This document shows positions 52,938 through 62,520 of a DNA stretch of 64,000 nt, piece after piece. The notes beneath the pieces were generated by a model. It saw nothing but the letters and a program-made list of their open reading frames with translations. It made no database searches and was not told the DNA's origin. The DNA comes from Ignavibacteriota bacterium (GTDB taxonomy: Bacteria > Bacteroidota > Ignavibacteria > Ignavibacteriales > Melioribacteraceae), in the NCBI GenBank assembly GCA_013112585.1, contig JABFGH010000012.1:62001-126000 (forward strand), in the 5' to 3' direction. Every line of letters begins with the position of its first letter. Position 1 is the stretch's first letter. The translations under genes and the position numbers were made by a program.

Positions 52938-53698
52938 TTTCTTATCTCCTCACTATTTATGTGGGGAATTTCAACAACTCCATTTTCAATTTTTGCTTGG
53001 AAAAACAATGGTTTCGGATCATTCAAATCTGTGAAGTCCATATCATAAAGCATATAACCAAGTTCTCTTGTTTCATCAATTGTTTCAATCTGTTCATCTT
53101 CATGATTTTTTATAAGACGAAAGTTGCAGCTAAACTCTCTAGTACCAAGATATGGCTGATTGAAACATTGTCCTTTGGTCGCACGGCGTTCAAAGATCGA
53201 CAAATACTTGCCAGGCTTCTCATCTTTTCTAACAGTGTCTTGCTTTTCTTCCCATGCTTTTATTTCTTCTTTCATAAATTCTTTTTCGTTCGGCTCCCAA
53301 AGAAATTCAGGTGCCGCAGCATGCTCATTGTTCTTTCTTTTTTCTGTAGGAATGTATTCAAGCATTGCAAAAAAACGATATCTAACATCTTTGAGAAATA
53401 AACCTGCTCGCTGCTGGCGATAGTTTTCTATCATTATTCCTTCTTTACTTTTCGGACTCATCACCGTTCCCACTTCGTTTCTTCTAACCGAAACCCATTT
53501 GATTGGATTTAGTACTTCAATTTTTTTAACGTGCCATCGGATAGCGGGTTTCCAGAATATAGCCTCAAAGACAGCACGCACAGCCGATGGCGTAGGGACA
53601 TCATAGCTTACACGTTCTACTTTCATCTCGGGTCTGGTAAAGCAAGCATAATCTCCCCAAACCTCGAGACAGAAGGGTTTGTAATTAATTTCGTTCAT
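52934..53698 (-). CDS. cas5: Cas5c crRNA-processing endonuclease
   Basis: A Cas5d-family protein, 254 residues from the start used here. The open frame reaches 53710, but MNEINYKPF at 53698 has a GAGG site seven bases upstream, while the first ATG has none. It has the strand VWGDYACFTRPEMKVERVSY, the PSAVRAVFEAIFWKP helix, and VSVRRNEVG and GQCFNQPYLGTREF of the catalytic area. In type I-C it cuts pre-crRNA in place of Cas6, which is absent here, and stays on the 5' handle. Confidence 0.95.
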   Translation of the reverse strand: MNEINYKPFCLEVWGDYACFTRPEMKVERVSYDVPTPSAVRAVFEAIFWKPAIRWHVKKIEVLNPIKWVSVRRNEVGTVMSPKSKEGIMIENYRQQRAGLFLKDVRYRFFAMLEYIPTEKRKNNEHAAAPEFLWEPNEKEFMKEEIKAWEEKQDTVRKDEKPGKYLSIFERRATKGQCFNQPYLGTREFSCNFRLIKNHEDEQIETIDETRELGYMLYDMDFTDLNDPKPLFFQAKIENGVVEIPHINSEEIRK

Positions 53699-53759
53699 AA
53701 TTTGCCTCATTTTTTAATAAATAATTTTTCAGTATCGAGTAGGAATTTAAGAGTACTAT

Positions 53760-56078
53760 TCAAACAACACCATCTCCATAAATAAAATTACTTTCATTTA
53801 CCATTAGTCCCAATCCTTTTACATATAAATTGGGATCATTCTGAACATAGTAACCATGGATTACCTCAATATAATTTTGAGGAATTTTTTCAAAAACATA
53901 TTGAGGAACATTAACAATAAATCGCTGTAATTTTCTACCAAGATTTTTTGAGGGACCGGCATGGCGTAATTGGTTTATCAATTCTTCACTGCCATATCCG
54001 CTCTCTTCGTTTTTATACCAAACCACAATACTCTTTTGAGCCTTATCATCAATTAGATGAAAATCCTTTGAAAATGATCGAAACTTGAATTCAAAATTTT
54101 GTGAGTCTTTTACCAAGTGATCATAAAATCTTGGTTTGTCAAAAGTATTTAGATTTTTATAGAAGTAAGAAAAGTATTTCTTGTAAAGCAGAGGAGTTAA
54201 TTCAAGATTGTTTGTATTACGGATTATTGATTTACCGGCATCTTCACCCTTACGCAGCAACCCGCGGGGTGCAGCTTTTGGTGGATTAAACACAACAACT
54301 TTTCCAATTTGACCTTGGTTTGCTAATTTATTTTCGCGGTTACATCGCCCGGCCGCTTGAGCAATTGAATCGAGCCCGGCAAGCGCACGGTAAACAACCG
54401 GAAAATCAATATCAACGCCTGCTTCAACAAGCTGTGTGCTTATAACTCTTATTGCTTCTCCTCTTTTCAATTTCAATTTTATTTTAGATATAATTTCGCT
54501 TCTTTCCTCGCCGCACATATAGCCTGAAAGATGAACAGTTTCTTCAGGCATAAGTGAATGCAACTCTCTACAATCATCTCTACGATTTACTATACATAAA
54601 ACTTGATCGAAATTAATTAGTTCACTGGCTATTTCCGTCCATTCCTTTCGCAAATTCAAATCTTCAGGAAACGAAATTTCGACTCGTTCAAAGCTTTTGG
54701 ATAGTGATTCCGGGTTATCAATAATGTGGCTGATATTTTTGATTCCTTCAATTTCATCAGGTTTACTTCCGATTGTTCCTTCAAGAGCAGGCTGGGTTGC
54801 TGTCATAAGTAAGACGGTAACGCTAAAATGCTCAACCAACCCCTTCAATACAGAAAGGATAGGTTTCAGGTATTCTGGTGGAATCATTTGTGCCTCGTCT
54901 AATATAATTATACTGTTAACAATGTTATGCAGTTTTCGACAAGGAGATGTTCTGCTCGCAAACAGTGATTCAAACAATTGAACATTTGTTGTTACAATAA
55001 TTGGAGCATCCCAGTTTTCCGCTGCAAGCCTATTTTTTGTGGTTTCTTTTTCCGGATCAATATTACTGTGATGTTCAATAACTTGCTCCTCTCCGAACAA
55101 TAGTTTTCCACTCTTTAATCTTTCTTGAATTTCTTTTTCATCATCGCTTCCATATTTAAACACCTTTGCAGTCTGTTCAATTATGCTTGTATATGGTATT
55201 GCCATAATAATTCGATCTTTATTGTGTTTAATAGCATGTTCGAGAGCAAATGCAATTGAAGATAAAGTTTTTCCACCGCCCGTTGGAACATTCAGCGAAA
55301 AAAAGCCGGGCGGCAATTCTGCCTTTTCTCTACACAGTTGTAAAATTTTGTGTCGTTTTTTATTGATTTCAGAATCAATTTTTTTTTCTTGCATGTAATC
55401 AACAAACTTTTCATTAAGTGCTTCCAGTGATAAATACTCACCTCGTACTTTATAATCCATATATTTTTCAGTATCGATAAAGTCAGCATCAACAAGAGAA
55501 GAAAACAGCATACGAATCCAAAGGTGAAGGTGCTCTGATGCTTTCTTATAGTCATTTTTTGATTTTGCGTTTGCGAATATTATTGGAGTAGATTCAGGTA
55601 TTTTTTTGCTAATAAATTTCTGTGCTTCCGCAATTTTCTTAATTTCATTAAGGTCATCTGTGTTGAGTATTTTTCTCTTTTTAAATAAACGAGCATCAAG
55701 ACCACCTACCCAATCATTTAAACCTGCATGATGCCCTGCTATTGTATAAGCGGCAATCCTTGCGGCAGGGGAATTATTAAACCGCTCAAATGCCAGCACA
55801 GCGCCGGGGGTACTATGATGAATAGACCCCTTTTGATTTTCGAGATGAGCATCTTCCGGATAGCCGGTTTCTCTTCTAATATAATTTTGCCAATCAGGGT
55901 GATACTTTCCTAGGTCATGCCAATATCCTATTAAATGTCCCCAATCTTCATTGTTAAATTTTTTTGAATACTTACCTGCTATTTTTCCAACTGAGTTAAG
56001 GTGGTTATTTAATAGGTGGGGAGCTACCCAGGTGCCATCGTTATTCTGTTTAACATGCGCAATAAAATCTTTAAACAT
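53760..56078 (-). CDS. cas3: CRISPR helicase-nuclease Cas3
   Basis: A 772-residue Cas3 with fused domains. The N-terminal HD nuclease has the His-Asp pair at residues 54-55 (GYWHDLGKYHPDW) and a later IAGHHAGLNDW. The helicase shows Walker A VPTGGGKTLS, DEAQ box IILDEAQMIPP, motif III LLMTATQPAL and motif VI AAGRCNRE. It unwinds and degrades DNA bound by Cascade. It is the first gene of the cas operon; its promoter should lie to the right of 56078. Confidence 0.97.
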   Translation of the reverse strand: MFKDFIAHVKQNNDGTWVAPHLLNNHLNSVGKIAGKYSKKFNNEDWGHLIGYWHDLGKYHPDWQNYIRRETGYPEDAHLENQKGSIHHSTPGAVLAFERFNNSPAARIAAYTIAGHHAGLNDWVGGLDARLFKKRKILNTDDLNEIKKIAEAQKFISKKIPESTPIIFANAKSKNDYKKASEHLHLWIRMLFSSLVDADFIDTEKYMDYKVRGEYLSLEALNEKFVDYMQEKKIDSEINKKRHKILQLCREKAELPPGFFSLNVPTGGGKTLSSIAFALEHAIKHNKDRIIMAIPYTSIIEQTAKVFKYGSDDEKEIQERLKSGKLLFGEEQVIEHHSNIDPEKETTKNRLAAENWDAPIIVTTNVQLFESLFASRTSPCRKLHNIVNSIIILDEAQMIPPEYLKPILSVLKGLVEHFSVTVLLMTATQPALEGTIGSKPDEIEGIKNISHIIDNPESLSKSFERVEISFPEDLNLRKEWTEIASELINFDQVLCIVNRRDDCRELHSLMPEETVHLSGYMCGEERSEIISKIKLKLKRGEAIRVISTQLVEAGVDIDFPVVYRALAGLDSIAQAAGRCNRENKLANQGQIGKVVVFNPPKAAPRGLLRKGEDAGKSIIRNTNNLELTPLLYKKYFSYFYKNLNTFDKPRFYDHLVKDSQNFEFKFRSFSKDFHLIDDKAQKSIVVWYKNEESGYGSEELINQLRHAGPSKNLGRKLQRFIVNVPQYVFEKIPQNYIEVIHGYYVQNDPNLYVKGLGLMVNESNFIYGDGVV

Positions 56079-56435
56079 TTCCGCCTCCTAGTTGGTCCTT
56101 CGGTATGTGACTCACATCTTTAGATGTTTCTCAAATATCATTTCAAAAATTTAAGTGCGTTATTTTAGCTGTTAAAAAAAATTATAACAAACCCTAAGCA
56201 CTCATTCATCTCTTCATACAATATTCAATGGAATTTTTTCTTTTCTGCTGATGAATTTTTGAATCAACTTTTAATCGAACTTTTTTTTAGTGTGCAGCCG
56301 CAATAGATTAAAATCAAAATAATACTTTACGGTCAATAATTCAAATTTAGGATTTAGTAGATTTAAAGTTCTATACAAGCGAGAGATGGCAAAGAAATTT
56401 CTTTAAAATTCAAAACAAGCTTTAAATATAAACCT
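56079..56435. other. Upstream region of the cas operon, no gene seen
   Basis: 357 bases of mostly AT-rich sequence without a coding frame I can support. GGAGG (56087-56091 in plus orientation reads cctcc) is the cas3 ribosome-binding site, so the cas promoter should lie in this stretch. Confidence 0.5.
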
Positions 56436-56472
56436 CCCCTTCTATTTTTAAGAGAAGGGGCTGGGGGATGAG
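56436..56472. repeat. Solo copy of the DUF559-element palindromic repeat
   Basis: CCCCTTCT/AGAAGGGG (56436-56443 with 56453-56460) followed by CTGGGGGATGAG (56461-56472). Same orientation and end sequence (GGGATGAG) as the right repeat of the element at 49649-50188. No nuclease gene is attached. Confidence 0.7.
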
Positions 56473-56666
56473 TTATTTTTGTTGGGGTGCTGTGCAGCAA
56501 GCAGCGCTGCATTTTACATTAAACCCTCAAAACAATGCTTTATTATTAGATTTCGGTAATCTGCACTAAATATTCCGGCTTGGAGATCCCCAATTCATAA
56601 AAGGCAAATAATAAATAATAACCTTTTGTTTTCTTCACCTTCATACGGAACAGCTTCACCACTCAC

Positions 56667-56826
56667 CTAATAATTAAGCACCGGTGCCAACCACTTCTCA
56701 CATTCTTCAACGCTCATATTTTTACGTGCGGCATAATCTTGAACCTGGTCTTTACTTATTTTGCCTGTCGTAAAATATTTAGCATCAGGGTGAGCAATAT
56801 AAATTAGCTTACACTTTACAGACCCA
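56667..56826 (-). pseudogene. metH: Remnant of the 3' end of metH
   Basis: In gene orientation the last ~50 codons read [20 protein letters not shown], then [20 protein letters not shown], then LAPVLNY and a TAG stop at 56667-56669. This matches the C-terminal end of the activation domain of cobalamin-dependent methionine synthase (E. coli ends ...[30 protein letters not shown]-like). Upstream the frame is replaced by the end of the DGC zinc-protein gene in another frame, so the rest of metH is missing here. It has no start. Confidence 0.75.
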
Positions 56827-57207
56827 ATTGAAATTCATTTCAACTATATTCTTCACTTCCTGATATTCATCTTCAATTGTTCTTTCATCATAATCTTCAT
56901 GGAAAGTTTTTTTCAAACCTTCCTCCGTTAGGACTAAACTAACGTCTGGTTCAACACCAACATTCTTTAAACAATTTTTTGCACATTCAAGCGGGCAGCC
57001 GTCAATAACAATAATGGGTTTGCCGGATTGAGCCTTCTTCACTAAAGATTTTACTTTTCCGCCAACTCCGGCAACGCATGACATTTCAGCTACACCTTCT
57101 CTGTCTAATTTAACGGCTATATCATTTGCCATCTGTGCAATATTGCTGCAGCCGGAGCATGAATAAACCAAGGGCAGTTCTTTATAATTATTTTTATTCA
57201 ATTTCAT
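56809..57207 (-). CDS. DGC-domain putative zinc-binding protein
   Basis: A 132-residue protein of the DGC family. It has the Cys cluster [15 protein letters not shown], a CVAGVGGK segment and the name-giving [12 protein letters not shown]. The family is thought to bind zinc or another metal through these cysteines; no reaction is established. Its last codons overlap the metH remnant in a different frame, so its 3' end lies at a rearrangement point, though the C-terminus appears complete for the family. A cupin gene lies 133 bases upstream on the same strand. Confidence 0.8.
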   Translation of the reverse strand: MKLNKNNYKELPLVYSCSGCSNIAQMANDIAVKLDREGVAEMSCVAGVGGKVKSLVKKAQSGKPIIVIDGCPLECAKNCLKNVGVEPDVSLVLTEEGLKKTFHEDYDERTIEDEYQEVKNIVEMNFNWVCKV

Positions 57208-57340
57208 TTTTAAACTACTTTCTATGATCAGTGTAAAAATTATCTTTCCGGTGTTAACACGTTAGATCTTTTATCACTTTTAATTTTCTTTTAAATGATT
57301 ACTCATGAAACGTATTTAACATTATGATCGACATTAATTA

Positions 57341-57718
57341 TTACGGCTGAATAATTGTGAGAATAAATGTTGAATCTTCCAATGCTTCAACATCATGTGG
57401 AATTGTCTTTTCCAAAACAATCATCCCATTAGCTTTAGCATTAACTTTGTCATCGCCAATAATAAAATTAATATTTCCCGATAGCACCAAAACTGTTATT
57501 GGTCCTTCTACTTTATGTTCAAGTAATGAGGCACCTTTTCGCAGCGATATTAACACTACCCGCAATTTCGGATTTTTCTGAAGTGTAACAGCATTACGGT
57601 CACCGTTTAGCCAGCCGGGTTCTTTTAATAATTTTTCTATCTCTTCATTAATTGAGAAACTCAGCATCGGTGCTCTGAGTTGTCTTTCTCCCAAACTTTC
57701 TCTATTTGATTTAGCCAT
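57341..57718 (-). CDS. Cupin-domain protein
   Basis: A 125-residue cupin. The barrel runs from LRVVLISLRKGASLLEHKVE through GPITVLVLSGNINFIIGDD to GMIVLEKTIPHDVEALEDS. His residues in LEHKV and PHDVEA fit the metal ligands of motifs 1 and 2. Such small cupins are common near redox and iron-sulfur genes. No specific function can be given. It is transcribed with the other leftward genes of this part, but 101-133-base gaps leave operon structure open. Confidence 0.75.
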   Translation of the reverse strand: MAKSNRESLGERQLRAPMLSFSINEEIEKLLKEPGWLNGDRNAVTLQKNPKLRVVLISLRKGASLLEHKVEGPITVLVLSGNINFIIGDDKVNAKANGMIVLEKTIPHDVEALEDSTFILTIIQP

Positions 57719-57819
57719 TTTACAACTCCATACTTTTAATTATTTCAAAAATATTTATTACCTAGTCATGTTCCATCAAGCAATTGTTATCAGCGTAAAC
57801 TCCTCTATAATTTTGATGG

Positions 57820-58152
57820 TTATGATTTATCCATCTCGTCCATAGCTATACCGGCGTGGGCGTAAGCTGCTCCTGCACGCATTTCGGCGGCTATCCAAAT
57901 CGCTTCCATTATTTCTTCTTTGCTTGCACCTTTTTGCATAGCCTGTTTAGTATGCGCCTTTATGCAATAGGGACATTGTGTTATGTGTGCAGATGCAACA
58001 GCAATAAGCTGTTTTGTCTTTTGAGAAAGCGCGCCTTCTTCAAATACTGTTTTACTAAAATTTCTCCACGCCTTAATATTGTTAGGAGCTAAAGCTGCTT
58101 TCTTATCATTCAATTCTTTACTTGCAATAGGATATAAGTCTTCGTTTTTCAT
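57820..58152 (-). CDS. AhpD-like carboxymuconolactone decarboxylase family protein
   Basis: A 110-residue, all-helical protein of the CMD/AhpD family. The redox motif CPYCIKAHTKQAMQKGAS carries the CxxC pair and the following His of AhpD-like peroxidases. QKTKQLIAVASAHITQ is the preceding family helix. Such proteins usually reduce peroxides or alkylhydroperoxide reductase partners. The context of redox and iron-sulfur genes agrees. Length is typical. Confidence 0.88.
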   Translation of the reverse strand: MKNEDLYPIASKELNDKKAALAPNNIKAWRNFSKTVFEEGALSQKTKQLIAVASAHITQCPYCIKAHTKQAMQKGASKEEIMEAIWIAAEMRAGAAYAHAGIAMDEMDKS

Positions 58153-58247
58153 AATGGATACCTTAACAATAGTTTAATTCATAAATATGTTTTTAATATT
58201 GAATGTGCAGTATTAAATTACACTTGTTTATTCAACTTTAGACTCAA

Positions 58248-58919
58248 CTAAAATTCTTCCTTAACAACTGCTTCTTTATCTACATTCAAATTTGCCAACT
58301 GTTTCTCTAAAGCATCCATCATCGGCGGAGGTCCGCAGAGGTAAAAGGTTTTACTAAAATCATCAACAGACGATTTTAGAAATTCTTCAGTGATAAATCC
58401 ATTAGCATAGCCATCTACTTTTTCATCGGATAAAATATTTATAAAATTATTTTCTAGTAAATCTTCAAACTCAGTTTTATGAATTATATCATCTTTAGTT
58501 TTATTGGCGAAAATTAGTTTGTTGTTGTCAATTTTATTTTTTGATTTTAAGTCTCTAAGAATCGCAATAAATGGTGTTACACCGGCGCCGCCTGCTATAA
58601 AAGTTCCTTCGCCTTTATATTCTATTGCCCCCCATGGTTCGCTGATAATAAGTTCGTCACCGGTTTTTAGTTTATCAATCTCTTTTGTAACGCCGTTATG
58701 GTCGTGATAAATTTTTATAGTAAACTCAAGGTAATCCCATTCATTCAAGCCGGTAAAGGTAAAGGAGCGTTTTTGTTCAATATAACCGGGCTTGTTTATT
58801 GCAACATCAGCTGCCTGCCCCGGAGTAAAGCTAAACCCTTCCGGTTTTTCTAACTTTAATAATTTTACATCGTGAGTAACATTTTCAATTTCGAGTATTT
58901 TAACTTTGTGATCACTCAT
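58248..58919 (-). CDS. FAD-binding ferredoxin/flavodoxin reductase
   Basis: A 223-residue ferredoxin-NADP reductase-fold protein. The FAD motif is seen in EQKRSFTFTGLNEW (R-S-F-T in place of RxYS) and the phosphate loop in KTGDELIISEPWGAIEYKG. The nucleotide domain shows FIAGGAGVTPFIAILRDL and the closing FYLCGPPPMMDAL. It lacks a ferredoxin or heme domain, so it must pass electrons to a separate partner, perhaps an iron-sulfur or stress protein encoded nearby. Confidence 0.88.
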   Translation of the reverse strand: MSDHKVKILEIENVTHDVKLLKLEKPEGFSFTPGQAADVAINKPGYIEQKRSFTFTGLNEWDYLEFTIKIYHDHNGVTKEIDKLKTGDELIISEPWGAIEYKGEGTFIAGGAGVTPFIAILRDLKSKNKIDNNKLIFANKTKDDIIHKTEFEDLLENNFINILSDEKVDGYANGFITEEFLKSSVDDFSKTFYLCGPPPMMDALEKQLANLNVDKEAVVKEEF

Positions 58920-59009
58920 TGGGAATCTCCTAAATTTTGATTAATAAACTAACCTATATCTTATTGATGTATTTAAAGTCTTTGGTTCTCGTATCATAAT
59001 TCATTCATA

Positions 59010-61823
59010 TTATTTTTTCTTTAAAAACTCTCTTAATACATATTGTAATATTCCGCCGTTTTTATAGTATTCTATTTCAATTTTAGAATCGAGTCTTGCA
59101 ATAACATTGAATTCTTTTTTAATCTTTCCCTTTTTGTTTACTGTTACTTTCAATTTTTTATTCGGAACTAAATCTTCTTCTAACCCAACAATGGTATAGT
59201 CTTCATCGCCAGTTAAAGAGAGGGTATTACAATTTTGGTCATCTTCAAATTTTAACGGCAGCACTCCCATACCCACTAAATTACTTCTATGGATTCTCTC
59301 AAAACTTTCTGCAATGATAGCTTTAACACCCAATAATGAAACACCTTTTGCAGCCCAGTCGCGTGATGAACCGCTGCCGTACTCTTTACCGGCGAGAATA
59401 ATTAATGGTGTATTATCCTTTTTATATTTCATTGCGGCATCAAATATCGTCATGGTTTTACCATCGGGGTGATAGATAGTCCAGCCGCCCTCTTTATCAA
59501 CTAATAGATTTTTTAATCGAACATTTGCAAATGTACCCCTAACCATTACTTCATGGTTTCCTCTTCTTGATCCGTATGAATTGAAGTCCGCTTTTTTAAT
59601 TCCGTTCTTTTTAAGATAAATGCCCGCGGGTGAATCTTCTGCGATTGCACCAGCAGGTGACACATGATCGGTAGTAACAGAATCGCCAAGCTTTAATAAA
59701 ACTGAGGCTGAGTTAATATTAGAAATTTCTTCCGGCTGTTCTGAAATATTCTTAAAGAAAGGTGTTTCTTTAATGTAGGTTGAATTTTTACTCCAATTAT
59801 AGATTTCACTTTTTGAGTCTTTAAGTGACGCCCAGTGCTCATCACCCTTGAATACACTCGCATAATTTTTTTTATAATCTTTTGAATCAAGAACCTGATT
59901 CATTACAGATTGAATTTCTTCCTGCGCGGGCAAAATATCTTTTAAGTAAACAGGTTTAAAATTCGGATCAAAACCAAGCGGTTCTTTTTCTAAATCAATA
60001 TCAATTCTGCCTGCTATTGCAAAAGCCACCACCAGCATTGGGGAAGTTAAAAAGTTCATTTTAATAAGCGGGTGTATGCGCGCTTCAAAATTTCTGTTGC
60101 CCGAAAGAATTGATGCGGTTACAAGATTATTTTTAATAACTGCTTTACTAATGTGCGGAGGTAATTGCCCGCTGTTGCCTATACATGTAGTGCAGCCGTA
60201 TCCAACTAAATGAAATCCTAAGGATTCTAGAAAAGGTTTTAATTGAGCTTTTTCTAAATACTTAGTAACAACTTTTGAACCGGGAGCTAAACTTGTTTTT
60301 ACCCATGGTTTTGTAGTCAGTCCTTTTTCAACAGCTTTTTTTGCCGCAAGTCCGGCTCCTATCATTACACTCGGGTTAGATGTATTTGTGCAGCTTGTTA
60401 TAGCGGCAATAACAATCGAACCATCACTTAAAAGAAATTCAGAGTTATCGACTTTTATACTCACACTCTTTAAGCCGTTTTTCTTTTGCCGGGCTTTTAT
60501 TTCCGCACCAATTTTTTCAAGCATTTTTTTATCGGGATAATCAACCGAGTCCCAAATTTGCCCGCCTTCGTTTAACCATCTCTGTTCAGCTCTTTCTTCT
60601 AATGTTAAATATTCTCTTTCATAACTTTCTTTAAGAACATCTATAAACTTATCCTTAGCATCCGATAAACGAATTTTATCCTGAGGTCTTTTGGGTCCGG
60701 CAATTGAAGGCTGAATATTATTTAAGTTCAATTTTACAATTTTTGTGTATTTAATTTTATCTTCATTTTTCCGCCACAATAAATTTGCCTTCAAATATTT
60801 TTCAACAGTACTAATATGCTGTTCGCTTCTTCCTGTGACTTCTAAGTACTCAAGTGTTTTTTTATCGGGAGGAAAATATGTAACGGTACATCCAAATTCG
60901 GGCGACATGTTTGAAATTGTAGCACGATCGGGAACAGTAAGGTTATCTAATCCATCACCAAATACTTCAACAAATTTTCCAACTACTCCTTCTTTTCTTA
61001 AAAGCTCGGCAATAGATAAAACTAAATCGGTAGATGTAGTTCCTTCTTTTAATTTGCCCGAAAGCCTTAATCCGATAACCTCGGGCAGCATAATATAAAT
61101 GGGTTGACCAAGCATTGCGGCTTCGGCTTCAATTCCGCCAACGCCCCAGCCTACTACTCCAATTCCGTTAACCATTGGTGTATGAGAGTCTGTTCCCACT
61201 AGAGTATCGGGGAATGCAGTGCCGTTCTTTATAGTTACAACATTTGCTAAATATTCCAAGTTTACCTGGTGGCAAATACCCATACCGGGAGGAAGAACTT
61301 TAAAATTTTTAAATGATGAATCTGCCCATTTTAAAAGGGAATATCTTTCTCTATTCCGCTTATATTCCATCTCAACATTTTTCTCGTATGAATAATCGGT
61401 GCCAAAATAATCAACCTGAACCGAGTGATCGATAATTAAATCTACCGGTATTTGCGGATTTATTTTATCGGAGTTTTTACCTTTACGCTCAACTTCGGAT
61501 CTGATAGAAGCAATATCTACAACGGATGGAACGCCGGTAAAATCCTGCATTAAAACTCTTGCCGGCAAATATGGTATCTCTTTTGCCTGCGGTTTCGGTT
61601 TCCAGTTTAATATTGTTTGAAGATGTTCTTCGGTTACATTAAATCCATTATAATTGCGAATAACATTTTCAAGTAAAATGCGGATAGTAAAAGGGAGCTT
61701 TTCGATATTGTAATCTTCATTATGAAAATCATTTAAACTATGGTATTTAATAGTTTTTGAAGAACTGGTTATAGTTCTGGTTTTGCTAACTATTTCGGCG
61801 ATACTTTTTTTTCTCTTTTTCAT
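59010..61823 (-). CDS. acnA: Aconitate hydratase A (AcnA type)
   Basis: A 937-residue aconitase of the AcnA/IRP1 type that isomerises citrate and isocitrate in the TCA cycle. The 4Fe-4S ligands lie in ITSCTNTSNPSV and YGCTTCIGNSG. Substrate and swivel parts are GTDSHTPMVNGIGVVGWGVG, GNRNFEARIHP, and GKEYGSGSSRDWAAKG near the C-terminus. The length is complete. It sits among Fe-S repair and stress genes, which suits AcnA, whose cluster is oxidant-sensitive. DUF488 lies 37 bases upstream. Confidence 0.95.
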   Translation of the reverse strand: MKKRKKSIAEIVSKTRTITSSSKTIKYHSLNDFHNEDYNIEKLPFTIRILLENVIRNYNGFNVTEEHLQTILNWKPKPQAKEIPYLPARVLMQDFTGVPSVVDIASIRSEVERKGKNSDKINPQIPVDLIIDHSVQVDYFGTDYSYEKNVEMEYKRNRERYSLLKWADSSFKNFKVLPPGMGICHQVNLEYLANVVTIKNGTAFPDTLVGTDSHTPMVNGIGVVGWGVGGIEAEAAMLGQPIYIMLPEVIGLRLSGKLKEGTTSTDLVLSIAELLRKEGVVGKFVEVFGDGLDNLTVPDRATISNMSPEFGCTVTYFPPDKKTLEYLEVTGRSEQHISTVEKYLKANLLWRKNEDKIKYTKIVKLNLNNIQPSIAGPKRPQDKIRLSDAKDKFIDVLKESYEREYLTLEERAEQRWLNEGGQIWDSVDYPDKKMLEKIGAEIKARQKKNGLKSVSIKVDNSEFLLSDGSIVIAAITSCTNTSNPSVMIGAGLAAKKAVEKGLTTKPWVKTSLAPGSKVVTKYLEKAQLKPFLESLGFHLVGYGCTTCIGNSGQLPPHISKAVIKNNLVTASILSGNRNFEARIHPLIKMNFLTSPMLVVAFAIAGRIDIDLEKEPLGFDPNFKPVYLKDILPAQEEIQSVMNQVLDSKDYKKNYASVFKGDEHWASLKDSKSEIYNWSKNSTYIKETPFFKNISEQPEEISNINSASVLLKLGDSVTTDHVSPAGAIAEDSPAGIYLKKNGIKKADFNSYGSRRGNHEVMVRGTFANVRLKNLLVDKEGGWTIYHPDGKTMTIFDAAMKYKKDNTPLIILAGKEYGSGSSRDWAAKGVSLLGVKAIIAESFERIHRSNLVGMGVLPLKFEDDQNCNTLSLTGDEDYTIVGLEEDLVPNKKLKVTVNKKGKIKKEFNVIARLDSKIEIEYYKNGGILQYVLREFLKKK

Positions 61824-61860
61824 AAAATCTTTCTTTTATATTGGAAGTTGTGTACTTCCT

Positions 61861-62220
61861 TTATATTACAAAATTTCTGAGTAAATATCTTTTAAGCACC
61901 GCAGCATTATTGTGTTCTTCATCTTTAGCAGCATAAACAAGTGTAATATTAACTTTTCCTTTACTTAGAATTTCTTCACACAAATCATTTTTATCTTTAA
62001 GTTCAGCCGAATATTTTTCTTTAAACTCATTCCATTTATTAGGATCATGACCAAACCATTTACGCAAATTATCAGAAGGTGCGATTTCTTTTATCCAAAA
62101 ATCAATTTTAGCTTTTTCCTTTTTAATTCCTCTCGGATAAAGCCGGTCAATCAAAATTCTTGCACCATCTTGCTTGCTGTACTCATCATAAACTCGTTTT
62201 ATTTTTATTCTCTTTTTCAA
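61861..62220 (-). CDS. DUF488 family protein
   Basis: A 119-residue DUF488 protein, complete from the basic N-terminus ([18 protein letters not shown]) through the signature [27 protein letters not shown] and the closing [15 protein letters not shown]. The family is widespread and uncharacterised; some members are found with heme or nitrogen-oxide stress genes. It lies 22 bases downstream of the DUF2249 gene and 37 bases before acnA, so cotranscription is likely. Confidence 0.88.
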   Translation of the reverse strand: MKKRIKIKRVYDEYSKQDGARILIDRLYPRGIKKEKAKIDFWIKEIAPSDNLRKWFGHDPNKWNEFKEKYSAELKDKNDLCEEILSKGKVNITLVYAAKDEEHNNAAVLKRYLLRNFVI

Positions 62221-62242
62221 AATTCAGCAGCTTCAAATATTC

Positions 62243-62485
62243 TTAAATAGTAAGTGATTTTTCAATTATAACTTTCCACTCATTGGGTCCCTCTTTTAAA
62301 GGAACCCAATGGAAACTTCCTCTCGTTTTAGAAAATAATTTATAGTATAATTTTTTCGGATCAGATTTTGTTAATAGAGCAATTTCATCACCTTCATTTA
62401 TTTTTTTATAAGTATTAAATATTTTTTCAGCTTCATAATCACCTTGATTTAGCCTGTGATCGAAAGTAATTTTATTTATAGCCAT
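62243..62485 (-). CDS. DUF2249 family small protein
   Basis: An 80-residue protein with the DUF2249 pattern: TFDHRLNQGDYEAEKIFNTY, a middle EGDEIALLTKSDPKKLYYKL and a closing WVPLKEGPNEWKVII. The family resembles TusA/SirA-like folds and is often encoded beside Ric/YtfE and nitric-oxide-related membrane proteins, as here. The TusA Cys is absent. The function is unknown. It lies 35 bases after ric. Confidence 0.8.
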   Translation of the reverse strand: MAINKITFDHRLNQGDYEAEKIFNTYKKINEGDEIALLTKSDPKKLYYKLFSKTRGSFHWVPLKEGPNEWKVIIEKSLTI

Positions 62486-62520
62486 GTTAATACCTCATAA
62501 ATATTAGTCTTGTATAATTT

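Noticed and set aside
53760-56078. A missing Cas6 as a sign of a broken type I system
   Set aside because: Subtype I-C naturally uses Cas5c for crRNA processing, and all seven expected cas genes are intact.
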